Of a stretch of 64,000 nt of DNA, positions 1 to 8,146 are shown one piece after another. Both the position numbers and the translations under genes were made by a program. Each line of letters begins with the position of its first letter. The stretch's first letter is position 1. The notes beneath the pieces are model-generated. The model had not been told where the DNA came from and searched no databases. It saw only the letters and a program-made list of their open reading frames with translations. This DNA is from Anaerocolumna jejuensis DSM 15929 (lineage in GTDB: Bacteria; Bacillota; Clostridia; Lachnospirales; Lachnospiraceae), in the NCBI RefSeq assembly GCF_900142215.1, contig NZ_FRAC01000016.1, forward strand, positions 1-64,000, read 5' to 3'.

Positions 1-2
1 CG

Positions 3-302
3 CAGTACTCAGGTTCTAATGACGTTGAATCATATTTTTTTGCTCTTACTAATGAAGATGCTTTTTTATTTAATTTTGAATTTAATAAAGCATCTGGAAA
101 TAATGATAGTAGTGTAAGTTCTATTATACCGATAATATCACAAACAAAAAGCGAATATAAACCCAAAAAGCAAGGCGATAATCTAATAATAAAAACCACT
201 CTAAATATAGGTGATAATGATTTAACGTTATTTGAGATTACTTTTAATCCAGATTTAAAAAATAGGATAATGAAATTTATCAGTAAATCTAAATTGGAAT
301 GA
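3..302 (+). CDS. C-terminal part of an unknown protein (cut by window edge)
   Basis: An open frame runs in from the left edge and ends at tandem stops TGA TAA, giving at least 99 residues. The peptide is polar and rich in Asn, Asp, Ser and Lys, with alternating hydrophobic stretches that suggest beta structure. No family motif is recognisable. Codon use is more AT-rich than in the housekeeping genes downstream, so it may belong to an accessory region extending left of the window. The start and N-terminus are missing. Confidence 0.5.
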   Translation, partial: QYSGSNDVESYFFALTNEDAFLFNFEFNKASGNNDSSVSSIIPIISQTKSEYKPKKQGDNLIIKTTLNIGDNDLTLFEITFNPDLKNRIMKFISKSKLE

Positions 303-306
303 TAAA

Positions 307-348
307 AGGGCTGTTGTTCAACTAACTATAATGTTAAGCAACAGCCCT
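307..348 (-). terminator. Hairpin with 10-bp perfect stem
   Basis: AGGGCTGTTG pairs perfectly with CAACAGCCCT around a 22-nt loop. The better T-run (TTTTAT) follows on the minus strand, so it would stop leftward transcription best. It begins 5 nt after the stop of the partial gene and may end that transcript too. Confidence 0.5.
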
Positions 349-577
349 CTTTGAGACTGTGAAAAAAAGTCAGTAAAAATGTAAACATAAAGTAGGTCTT
401 CTATGATAAAATCATAGTGATTATTTCGCATGAATGAGTCCAGTATAGAACAAAGTTCCGTACCCCATATCCTCTTTTTATACCACCTATTCGAGCATGG
501 AACCATACACTTGAAGCCCTTCACATTTAACAGAAGAATTACTGACAACATAAAAATACTTATTACTGGATACCCGT

Positions 578-630
578 CACATAAAAATGAGCTGTAGCAC
601 TAATTTTAGTGTGCAGCTCATTTTTATGTG
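578..630. terminator. Strong 17-bp hairpin in gene-free region
   Basis: CACATAAAAATGAGCTG pairs perfectly with its reverse complement across a 19-nt loop. The T-rich right arm makes it a plausible terminator in either direction. The stretch from 349 to 577 holds only a minus-strand open frame with no recognisable product, which is not called. Confidence 0.45.
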
Positions 631-666
631 CTGTTTACATTATTTTTAAATAATTTTATGGATCAA

Positions 667-762
667 TTACTCATTGGAATCTTCTTTACTATTTTCTGAA
701 AGATCTTTGTCCAATAATTTTTCACTTACATTATCTAGCATATTATCTATTATATCAGAAAT
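667..762 (-). pseudogene. Possible 3' fragment of a lost gene
   Basis: A short minus-strand open frame encodes an acidic tail ending in DSNE and is blocked upstream by a stop near 763. An internal ATG would give only 24 residues and has no ribosome binding site. It may be the end of a gene truncated near the adjacent long hairpin repeat. No family can be assigned. Confidence 0.2.
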
Positions 763-810
763 CTGGGGACTTTACTTGATTAAATCAGCGTTTCCCTAGT
801 TTAATACATG

Positions 811-1026
811 CAGGCAGTTTGCACAAAACAGAGAGATGAATGCGCCTATGGAAATGTATTAGAAATTCTTTTCTCTGAAGCTTTTGTGCTATATCATCAA
901 ACAGATTGTCTGAGCCCACGAGTTATCTGTTTGATGATATGTCCAGCGCAAAAGCTTCAGAGAATTAGGATTTCTTATACATTGGAATCGAAGCATTCAT
1001 CTTTCTGTTTTGTGCAAACTGCCGTC
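811..1026 (-). repeat. Long imperfect hairpin repeat, copy 1
   Basis: Two arms of roughly 97-100 nt are near-perfect inverted copies. For example GGCAGTTTGCACAAAACAG at 814-832 matches the reverse complement near 1005-1023. They are joined by a short loop. Read on the minus strand, the loop carries AACTCG...GCTCAGACA, the apical motif shared with the elements at 7890 and 17165. The plus-strand open frame crossing it is a by-product of the repeat. It could be a miniature mobile element or a large structured RNA. No transposase accompanies it. Confidence 0.7.
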
Positions 1027-1197
1027 CCCATTGTGAAAAACTGCTTTTTACCATACAAATCTTAATCTCATTACCCTGGGACTTATAACCCATATAATAT
1101 AACAAATTTCACCATGTTTACTTGCTTTTTTAAGGTTAACCATATAAAATGAAAGAAAGAATGGAAAGATGCGTACAGACACGCGGATGGGAGCAAC

Positions 1198-1713
1198 GTG
1201 GAGAAGATTATTATTGAGGAAAAACAGACGAAAGCAGTACGGCACTTTTTGCGTTCTTTCGCCCTTTTTTTTCTGGCGGTTACCCTATGGGTAGCAGGAT
1301 TTCGGGCGAGGTCTCTGCTGCTTGGTTTGCCAGGGGGTATAGCTGCTGTTGTATTCGGTATACGGTGTATTGTGAATCTTTTGAAGGCATCGCAGAAAAA
1401 ACCTCTGATTACCATAACCTTTGACGGTATTATTGACAGTTCCTCGAAAAATTCAATAGGTATGCTGTCATTCCAGGATATTGAACAGTTCTGTATTGCA
1501 GAGGAAGATGATGCCATTGGAATTATACCAAGGGATGAAGAAGTTTTTATAAAGAAGCTCTCGCCTTTAAAGCAGCAAAAGGCCATTGATAATAAAAGCT
1601 ACGAAAAGCCGGTGTTCCTGCTCTATGTGGGGAATGCAAAGGATATGTCCTTAGAGGATATCTACACTCTTCTGAAAAAACGTTTGGATGACTACCGCAG
1701 CCTGTATGATTGA
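1198..1713 (+). CDS. Small membrane protein of unknown function
   Basis: A 171-residue protein with a GTG start preceded by a modest GGGAG. It begins with a charged N-terminus (MEKIIIEEKQTKAVRH). Two hydrophobic segments follow at about residues 18-38 and 42-62, then a soluble domain of about 105 residues. The layout, two membrane helices followed by a PH-like beta domain, resembles the STM3941-type family of short bacterial membrane proteins, but this is an impression rather than a firm assignment. The HAD phosphatase gene starts 31 nt downstream, so the two may be cotranscribed. Confidence 0.6.
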   Translation: MEKIIIEEKQTKAVRHFLRSFALFFLAVTLWVAGFRARSLLLGLPGGIAAVVFGIRCIVNLLKASQKKPLITITFDGIIDSSSKNSIGMLSFQDIEQFCIAEEDDAIGIIPRDEEVFIKKLSPLKQQKAIDNKSYEKPVFLLYVGNAKDMSLEDIYTLLKKRLDDYRSLYD

Positions 1714-1744
1714 CACAATGATAATGACAACAGAAAGGTATTAC

Positions 1745-2398
1745 ATGATAAAGAGATATCTATTATTTGATTTAGACGGAACACTTACAAATCCCAAAGA
1801 GGGAATTACAAAATCCTTGCAGTATGCCCTTCATCATGTAGGAATTGAGGTAGAAGACCTGGATTCCTTAGAGAAGCATATCGGCCCTCCTTTAATAGAC
1901 GGACTGAGGGATATCCAGGGACTGAAGGAAGAGGAGATAAAGGAAGCCACAAGATGGTACAGGGAATACTTTAAGGAAAAAGGAATCTTTCTGAATGTTA
2001 AGTATGAAGGTATCGATGACCTCCTTGATACCCTTGTAAAGGCTGGCAGGACCTTAATTCTTGCAACCTCCAAGCCGGAAGAATTTGCAAGGGAAATCCT
2101 GGTGCATTTTAATCTGGACCATTATTTTACGGACATCTGCGGCGCTGCCATGGATGATACCAGAAGAAAAAAGGGTGACATTATAGCGTATGCCCTAAAG
2201 AAGAATGGCATAAATGACAAAGAGCAGGTCGTAATGATAGGGGACAGGCTTCATGACATAAAGGGAGCCAGGGAAAACGGAATCAGTTCTATTGGGGTAC
2301 TCTATGGCTTTGGAAGCAAGGAAGAGCTGACAGAAGCAGGAGCCGGCAGCCTTGCAAAGGACCTGGAGGAATTAAAGGATATATTGTTAAAGGAATAA
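1745..2398 (+). CDS. HAD-superfamily hydrolase, phosphoglycolate phosphatase-like
   Basis: A 217-residue cytoplasmic phosphatase. Motif I is FDLDGTLTN, with the aspartyl nucleophile at about residue 9 and the acid/base Asp two residues on. Motif II Thr/Ser is in LATSKPE, the motif III Lys is in the RRKKGD stretch, and the motif IV acidic pair lies in VMIGDRLHDI. A cap domain sits between motifs I and II. Size and motifs fit the Gph/YjjG/5'-nucleotidase-type clade, and the true substrate cannot be read from sequence. The ATG at 1745 was chosen because AAAGG lies 6 nt upstream and homologues start just before the DxD motif. An in-frame upstream start at 1688 overlaps the previous gene. Confidence 0.85.
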   Translation: MIKRYLLFDLDGTLTNPKEGITKSLQYALHHVGIEVEDLDSLEKHIGPPLIDGLRDIQGLKEEEIKEATRWYREYFKEKGIFLNVKYEGIDDLLDTLVKAGRTLILATSKPEEFAREILVHFNLDHYFTDICGAAMDDTRRKKGDIIAYALKKNGINDKEQVVMIGDRLHDIKGARENGISSIGVLYGFGSKEELTEAGAGSLAKDLEELKDILLKE

Positions 2399-2529
2399 AT
2401 GCTGATGCTGCTGAAAGAGAGTGGCATCCGTAATAAAAGCAATGCTGTTTCCTGCTCAGGCAGCTTAAGGGCCAGGCAGGAGTAAATACTAAATTATGCA
2501 CCGCCATGAGCGGAGGAATGGAGGTAACT

Positions 2530-3285
2530 ATGAGATTTATATCATGGAATGTAAATGGTTTAAGAGCATGTTTAAATAAAGGCTTTGAAGATTTTTTCAA
2601 AGAACAGGAGGCGGACTTTTTCTGCCTTCAGGAAACCAAGATGCAAAAGGAGCAGTGGGAGCATTCCTTTGAAGGCTATTATGAGTACTGGAACAGTGCG
2701 GTAAAGAAGGGCTATTCGGGAACTGCCATTTTTGCAAAGAAAGAACCCTTATCCGTAACCTATGGCCTTGGTATTGAAAAGCATGACCTGGAAGGCCGTG
2801 TCATTACACTGGAATATGACAATTTCTATCTGGTAAATGTTTATACGCCCAATTCCAAGAGAGAACTGGCAAGGCTTGATTACCGGATGGAATGGGAGGA
2901 TGATTTCAGGGCCTATTTAAAAGAGCTGGATAAGAAGAAACCGGTAATTCTTTGCGGGGATTTAAATGTTGCCCATAAAGAGATTGATTTAAAGAATCCC
3001 AAGACAAATACCATGAATGCCGGCTTTACAAAGGAAGAACGTGAGAAGATGACAACGCTTCTGGAAAATGGCTTTGTAGATTCTTTCCGCTATCTCTATC
3101 CTGATGACATAGAGCGTTACACCTGGTGGTCCTACATGTTCCATGCCAGAGAGAAGAATGCTGGCTGGCGTATTGACTATTTTATAGTGTCGGAGCCATT
3201 AAAGGATAAGATTAAAGACAGCATTATTCATAAGGATGCCTTAGGCAGTGACCATTGTCCTGTTGAGCTGGATATAGAATTGTAA
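2530..3285 (+). CDS. xth: Exodeoxyribonuclease III (AP endonuclease)
   Basis: A 251-residue member of the Mg-dependent endonuclease/exonuclease/phosphatase family. It cleaves DNA 5' to abasic sites and removes 3' blocks during base excision repair. Hallmarks are SWNVNGLRA at the N-terminus, LQETKMQ (metal Glu), LVNVYTPNS, CGDLNVAHKEIDL (catalytic Asp and Asn), TWWSY, RIDYF and the terminal GSDHCP with the catalytic His. The start at 2530 has GGAGG 6 nt upstream. An ATG at 2506 would add an unconserved leader. It appears monocistronic. Confidence 0.95.
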   Translation: MRFISWNVNGLRACLNKGFEDFFKEQEADFFCLQETKMQKEQWEHSFEGYYEYWNSAVKKGYSGTAIFAKKEPLSVTYGLGIEKHDLEGRVITLEYDNFYLVNVYTPNSKRELARLDYRMEWEDDFRAYLKELDKKKPVILCGDLNVAHKEIDLKNPKTNTMNAGFTKEEREKMTTLLENGFVDSFRYLYPDDIERYTWWSYMFHAREKNAGWRIDYFIVSEPLKDKIKDSIIHKDALGSDHCPVELDIEL

Positions 3286-3505
3286 TAGGAATATTTAAAA
3301 TGCATTTTATTGCGGGCCATTTAACTCATGGAAGAGGGAAAACCAGGATACAGCTTATATGGACAGAAGAAAGATGTATTATAAAAGAAATATATAAATA
3401 AAAGAATAACTGAAAGAAAATTAAGGGAATGAAAGGCTGCCATTTGTAATTCTTTCAGCTTCTATACGGGCAGTGCCGGAAAACTGCGGCAGGAAAATAT
3501 AAGCT

Positions 3506-4078
3506 ATGAAAATCTACGATATAACCCAGGAGGTCTTTACGAGTGCCGTATATCCTGGAGATGAAAAGCCTTCCTATGTAAGGAACAGTTCCATGGAAAA
3601 GGGTGATGTCTGCAATGTTACGGTAATTACCATGTGTGCCCATAACGGTACCCATATGGATGCACCTTTCCATTTTGTAAAAGACGGGAAAACCATTGAG
3701 GAGCTCAATCTTTATCATTGCGTTGGAAACTGCACCTTGAAGGCCTTTGATAAACAGCCTTCAGCCGAGGAGCTGAGGGAAGTCCTAAAGCACAGCCAGA
3801 AAAAATTGCTTTTAAAAGGACCGGTGGTTATTTCCATGGAGCTTGCCAGGTGCATCCTTGAATATGACCTGGAGCTTATCGGAGTGGAAAGCCAGAGCGT
3901 GGCACCGTTAGAAGCACCAAGGGAAGTGCATGTGGAGCTTTTGGAAAAGGAAGTAGTCCTGCTGGAGGGGCTGAAGCTGGACGAGGCGGAAGAAGGGGAA
4001 TACTTTCTGGTCGCCGCACCGGTTAAGCTCGGAGGCTGTGACGGAGCACCGGTAAGAGCAATATTAATGGAGCTGTAA
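3506..4078 (+). CDS. Cyclase-family metal-dependent hydrolase (kynurenine formamidase-like)
   Basis: A 190-residue cytoplasmic protein of the cyclase family (Pfam PF04199 type). The metal motif HNGTHMDAPFHF matches the family's HxGTHxDxPxH. N-terminal DITQEVFTSAVYPGD is also typical. Members include kynurenine formamidase and amide hydrolases of uncertain role. No tryptophan-catabolic genes are adjacent, so the substrate is unknown. An M42 aminopeptidase gene follows 25 nt later, suggesting a small amide or peptide catabolic operon. Confidence 0.85.
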   Translation: MKIYDITQEVFTSAVYPGDEKPSYVRNSSMEKGDVCNVTVITMCAHNGTHMDAPFHFVKDGKTIEELNLYHCVGNCTLKAFDKQPSAEELREVLKHSQKKLLLKGPVVISMELARCILEYDLELIGVESQSVAPLEAPREVHVELLEKEVVLLEGLKLDEAEEGEYFLVAAPVKLGGCDGAPVRAILMEL

Positions 4079-4103
4079 GGCTGGTAAAAGGAGGATATGC
4101 TGC

Positions 4104-5132
4104 ATGGATACCATGGAATTTATAGTAAATACAATAAAAGAGCTTGTGAATATTCCAAGCCCTTCCGGCTACACAAAGGAAGTAATGGAATACGTAAGAA
4201 ATAAAGCGGAGGGATTCGGCTACGCTTGTGAATACAGCAAAAAGGGCGGAATGATAATATCAGTTCCGGGAAAAGAAAAGGAAACCTTGGGGGTTTCTGC
4301 CCATGTGGATACTCTGGGAGCCATGGTGCGTTCCGTATCAGCCAATGGCATGCTTAAGTTCACTCTGGTAGGCGGATTTACGATGCAGAGCATTGAAGGC
4401 AGCTATTGCAAGATACATACCAGGGAGGGAAAGACCTTTACAGGTACCATATTGTCAAAAAGTCCTTCGGTCCATACCTATGATGATGCAAGAACACTGG
4501 AACGAAGTGAAAAAAATATGGAGATACGTATTGACGAGCAGGTAAAAAATAAGGAAGAGGTACTTGCTTTAGGAATCAATACCGGAGATTATATCAGCTT
4601 TGATGCTAATTTTGAGTATACGAAAGCAGGCTTTATCAAGTCCAGGCATCTGGATGACAAAGCCTCAGTTGCAGTATTATTGGGCTTATTAAGGGATATG
4701 CAGGAAGAAAAAGTGGTGCCTCAGAAAAATTTAAAGCTTGTTATCAGCAACTACGAGGAAGTGGGATACGGTGCCAGCTGGCTTCCGGAGGATATCACGG
4801 AATTTTTAGCCGTGGATATGGGAGCCATGGGGGATGACCTGAATGGAAGTGAGTATGCCGTATCCATTTGTGCCAAGGACTCTTCCGGCCCCTATGATTA
4901 TGAACTGACCAATAAGCTTATCAATATCGCAAAGCGCTCAGAGGTGGATTTTGTAATTGATATATTCCCCCATTACGGCTCTGATGTATCCGCAGCTCTC
5001 AGAGGAGGAAATAACATCAGGGGCGCCTTGATCGGACAGGGAGTACATGCCTCCCATGGCATGGAACGTACTCATATCAAGGGCTTGGAAAACACTCTGA
5101 AGCTGCTGGAGAAATTCATACTGGAAAAGTAG
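4104..5132 (+). CDS. M42-family metallo-aminopeptidase
   Basis: A 342-residue cytosolic dinuclear metal aminopeptidase of the glutamyl-aminopeptidase/deblocking type, which forms tetrahedral assemblies in known members. Visible metal or catalytic residues are His in VSAHVDTLG, bridging Asp in HLDDKAS, the Glu pair in NYEEVGYG, Asp in AVDMGAMG and the terminal His in HGMERTH. Annotations of this family as endoglucanase are historical. AAAGGAGG lies upstream. Its last 17 bases overlap the 3' end of the converging S8 peptidase gene. Confidence 0.92.
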   Translation: MDTMEFIVNTIKELVNIPSPSGYTKEVMEYVRNKAEGFGYACEYSKKGGMIISVPGKEKETLGVSAHVDTLGAMVRSVSANGMLKFTLVGGFTMQSIEGSYCKIHTREGKTFTGTILSKSPSVHTYDDARTLERSEKNMEIRIDEQVKNKEEVLALGINTGDYISFDANFEYTKAGFIKSRHLDDKASVAVLLGLLRDMQEEKVVPQKNLKLVISNYEEVGYGASWLPEDITEFLAVDMGAMGDDLNGSEYAVSICAKDSSGPYDYELTNKLINIAKRSEVDFVIDIFPHYGSDVSAALRGGNNIRGALIGQGVHASHGMERTHIKGLENTLKLLEKFILEK

Positions 5133-6855
5133 GCATAGTTTCCTGTACGCTTATAATGGAATTAATCACATTTCCCATATTGGCAATATCAACGATGCCA
5201 TAACCCCAATCCGGGTTGGGATAAGTCTCATTAGGCCTTCGGCTTGCGCTTTGGGTGATGATTTTTTTCATAAGTGCATTACTCATCTGAGGAAAATTAC
5301 CGTTTGTTACGCCCCATTCCAGGAGAAGGGATAAGACCCCTGCTATATAGGCGGAGGCAACACTGGTGCCGCTTACCTGGATGAACTTGTTGTCAAGATA
5401 GGGACTTAAGATATTAACGCCGGGAGCAGTGATATCTGGCTTTGGGAAGTTATTAACGGTATTGCCTTTGCTGGCGTAAAAGAAGAGAGTATTGTTTACC
5501 GGATTGTAAGCTGTGGCACATATCAGGCTGCTGTTGTTACCCGGAGCAACAATGGTAGTATTATTATTCGGTTCTAAAAAAGTTGTTCCTGCTGATAGAA
5601 AATTATGAATAGGAAGCCAGAAATGAAAGCGCATGGGCAGGTCGCCCTTGATGCCATAAACATAAAAATGCCAGTTTCCCGGGACAGGCTGATTGAAGCG
5701 CAAAACAATAAATTGCTCTGTGGAATAGGGCTCCTTGACCTGGCTGTCAGCAATGATGGTCATATTTTCAAGAGAATAAAGAATGCTGTTGCTGGTTGTC
5801 GGCGGTATCCTGGTAATGAACCCTCCGTCAGGGGCATACAGGTCAATCCAGAACCAGTTTGGGGCGGTTCCCCAAAACTGCATGGTAAATCCATAGGTAT
5901 TTTCGCCAACGGTAAGAATAACATCGTCGAAAGCAGTGGGAGGCTTGATATCACCATAATAATGGCTTCCCCGGTTACTTTCATTGCCTGCTGCCACTGC
6001 GACAGCTCTTCCGTTTATTTCGCTGAAGGAAGCCAGAAATCTGCTTAAAGTCCGGTTACCCGTATGGTCGCTTTGGCTGGTGCCTATTCCTAAACAAATG
6101 ATCAGCGGTTTATTATTTGCAAGAGCCAGCTGATGGAGGTAGACAACTCCGGTTATGATATCATTTTCCTGAAAACAGACAGCATCAGGGGGAATGGAGA
6201 AGAACTCCTTTATATAGGCTTTGGCAGGTTTTAATTTGACTACAGCAAAGATGATATCATCGGCAACACCGGAAAAACCAGATTCCGTGTTCTTTGATCC
6301 TCCGGCAATACCGGCCATCATGGTACCATGTCCAATGGTATCCATACTTGGAACTACTGCCAGGGGATTCTCTGCTTTTAAAGCTTCATTAATCATCCCA
6401 TTATTGTATTCCGTACCATAGAAAAAGCCTTGTGGATAATTGCTGCTGTCGATGCTCTGGTCCCAGATGGTCAGTATCCTGCTGGTCCCATCTTCCTTTA
6501 AAAAAGTTTGGTTTCGGTAATCAATGCCGGTGTCAATAAATCCAATTATTACACCTTTACCGGAATAACCGTCTCCCACCTTAAAGGAAACCGGAAGATT
6601 CCTAATATTATAATCAAAGGTATCTTCATTTGCGTTTAACAAGCCAAAGCAGGCAGGGATTCGGTTATAGCCAAATCTATGGATACTGTCAAAGGTCATA
6701 TTCTCAACTGGAATGTGGACGACGGATGAATCATCAAAGGTCAGACTTACAGAGGTATCAGGGTAGGTATTTACGATTTCATCTCTTTCTTGGTTAGAGA
6801 CAATTAGATCTGCAAAATCATCACTTAGTATTTTAAACCGCTCGGATTCAGTCAT
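5116..6855 (-). CDS. Subtilisin-like S8 serine peptidase
   Basis: A 579-residue protein without a signal peptide. The catalytic triad is visible: Asp in GFIDTGID (about 108), His in GHGTMMAG (about 176) and Ser in SGTSVAS (about 498). A long insert of about 200 residues separates His and Ser, as in the bilobed S8 peptidases of Clostridia related to Csp spore-germination proteases. The first 70 residues look like a short propeptide. A role in sporulation or germination is possible but nothing adjacent supports it. The 3' end converges on and overlaps the M42 gene by 17 bp, with no terminator hairpin between them. Confidence 0.9.
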   Translation of the reverse strand: MTESERFKILSDDFADLIVSNQERDEIVNTYPDTSVSLTFDDSSVVHIPVENMTFDSIHRFGYNRIPACFGLLNANEDTFDYNIRNLPVSFKVGDGYSGKGVIIGFIDTGIDYRNQTFLKEDGTSRILTIWDQSIDSSNYPQGFFYGTEYNNGMINEALKAENPLAVVPSMDTIGHGTMMAGIAGGSKNTESGFSGVADDIIFAVVKLKPAKAYIKEFFSIPPDAVCFQENDIITGVVYLHQLALANNKPLIICLGIGTSQSDHTGNRTLSRFLASFSEINGRAVAVAAGNESNRGSHYYGDIKPPTAFDDVILTVGENTYGFTMQFWGTAPNWFWIDLYAPDGGFITRIPPTTSNSILYSLENMTIIADSQVKEPYSTEQFIVLRFNQPVPGNWHFYVYGIKGDLPMRFHFWLPIHNFLSAGTTFLEPNNNTTIVAPGNNSSLICATAYNPVNNTLFFYASKGNTVNNFPKPDITAPGVNILSPYLDNKFIQVSGTSVASAYIAGVLSLLLEWGVTNGNFPQMSNALMKKIITQSASRRPNETYPNPDWGYGIVDIANMGNVINSIISVQETMPTFPV

Positions 6856-6928
6856 AGGGCTACCTCTATAGACTATTTACTTCATTTATATGAAGGAAAG
6901 AAGAAGAACGGAACAAAAATATAAAAAG

Positions 6929-7786
6929 TTAATGAATCGGTTTCTTTCTGTATTTCTTTCCGGCAACTTCTACACTCCCAATGGTTATCAGAGCGTTGTT
7001 ATCAAAGGAATGTACGATATTTTTGATCTTTGCGATTTCCAGACGGGATACAACAACATAAATGACATTCGTTGTCAATCTTGAGAAGCCGCCCTGGCCG
7101 TTTAACAGGGTCACACCTCTTCCCAATCTATCGATGATGGCCTGGGTAATATCTTCATTTCTATCGGAAACAATGGTAACAGCCTTGGACTCGTCCACAC
7201 CTTCCACAACAATATCAATCATTTTAAAGGCTACGAAATAGGCAATAAGAGAGTACATAGCCCTGTCCCATCCATATACAAATCCCGCACCGCTTAATAT
7301 AAATACATTAAAAAACATCACTATTTGTCCTATGGAAAAGCTGACTTTCTTATCCAGAATAATGGCAACAATCTCCGTACCGTCCAAAGAACCCCCTGCA
7401 CGGATAATAAGACCTACGCCGGTACCGTTGATAATGCCGCCGAATACCGTTGCCAGAAAGATATCATGAGTAACACCGGGAATCGGATGGAGAAAGGAAA
7501 CGCCGATGGAAAGACAGGTTACGGCAAAGGCAGTGGAGAGCACGAAGGTTTTCCCGATTTGCTTGTAGCCGATAATAAAAAAAGGAATATTTAAAGCGAA
7601 TGTAAAGAGTCCCAGAGGTAATCCGGAAAGATAACTGGTAATAATAGATACGCCTATGATACCGCCGTCGATGATGTTATTGGGTATTAAGAAAATTTCC
7701 AGCCCAATGGATGATAAACATGCTCCGAAGATAATCATTAACATCCGAAAGACGATAGAAAGGTATTTGTGTTTGGTCTGTGTCAT
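6929..7786 (-). CDS. YitT-family membrane protein (DUF161 plus DUF2179)
   Basis: A 285-residue membrane protein with about five to six predicted helices in the first 200 residues. Motifs include the NNIIDGGIIGVS turn and GGSLDGTEI. A cytoplasmic ferredoxin-like C-terminal domain of about 85 residues (VTIVSDRNEDITQAI...) follows. The fold and length match the widespread YitT family, whose transport substrate is not established. TAGGAGG lies 8 nt before the ATG. Transcribed alone, divergent from the hairpin repeat at 7890. Confidence 0.9.
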   Translation of the reverse strand: MTQTKHKYLSIVFRMLMIIFGACLSSIGLEIFLIPNNIIDGGIIGVSIITSYLSGLPLGLFTFALNIPFFIIGYKQIGKTFVLSTAFAVTCLSIGVSFLHPIPGVTHDIFLATVFGGIINGTGVGLIIRAGGSLDGTEIVAIILDKKVSFSIGQIVMFFNVFILSGAGFVYGWDRAMYSLIAYFVAFKMIDIVVEGVDESKAVTIVSDRNEDITQAIIDRLGRGVTLLNGQGGFSRLTTNVIYVVVSRLEIAKIKNIVHSFDNNALITIGSVEVAGKKYRKKPIH

Positions 7787-7889
7787 CCACTATCCTCCTA
7801 TAAATTAGTTTTAATTTCATTTTAACATAGGAAAAAAGGGGAGACAAGAGAAAATTACAGAAAAGACACGGTAAACGCATAAAGGAAGT

Positions 7890-8146
7890 TTATGGAAACG
7901 GACGATGACCAAGAGGGGGGGTGGAGTTTTGTTACGCGAGAACCCTTATTTCACTAAAGCGGCAGAAGACGTAACTGGCAGGTAAATCAGCGCCAAACTC
8001 GCTGTAACAAATATGGCTGTGTCAGTTAACGAGCTCAAACAGTGGCGCTGTTTTACCTGGTCACGTTTCCTGCCGCTTAAGTGTCATAAGGAACCTCTTG
8101 AGACAAAACGCCAAAACACCCCCCTTGGTCATCTGTGCATATCCAT
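7890..8146 (+). repeat. Long imperfect hairpin repeat, copy 2
   Basis: An inverted repeat with arms of about 105 nt. GATGACCAAG near 7904 mirrors the right end near 8130, and AAGCGGCAG pairs around 7957 and 8080. The apex carries CCAAACTCGCT ... GAGCTCAAACAGTGG. The left flank GGAAACGGACGATG is identical to copy 3 at 17168. The right arm runs into the last codons of the AraC gene, so that gene's C-terminus lies in repeat sequence. Confidence 0.75.

Noticed and set aside
318..551. 77-codon minus-strand open frame
   Set aside because: No ribosome binding site, no recognisable family, and its 3' end falls inside a terminator-like hairpin.
808..1065. 85-codon open frame
   Set aside because: It runs through both arms of the long hairpin repeat and is a by-product of it.
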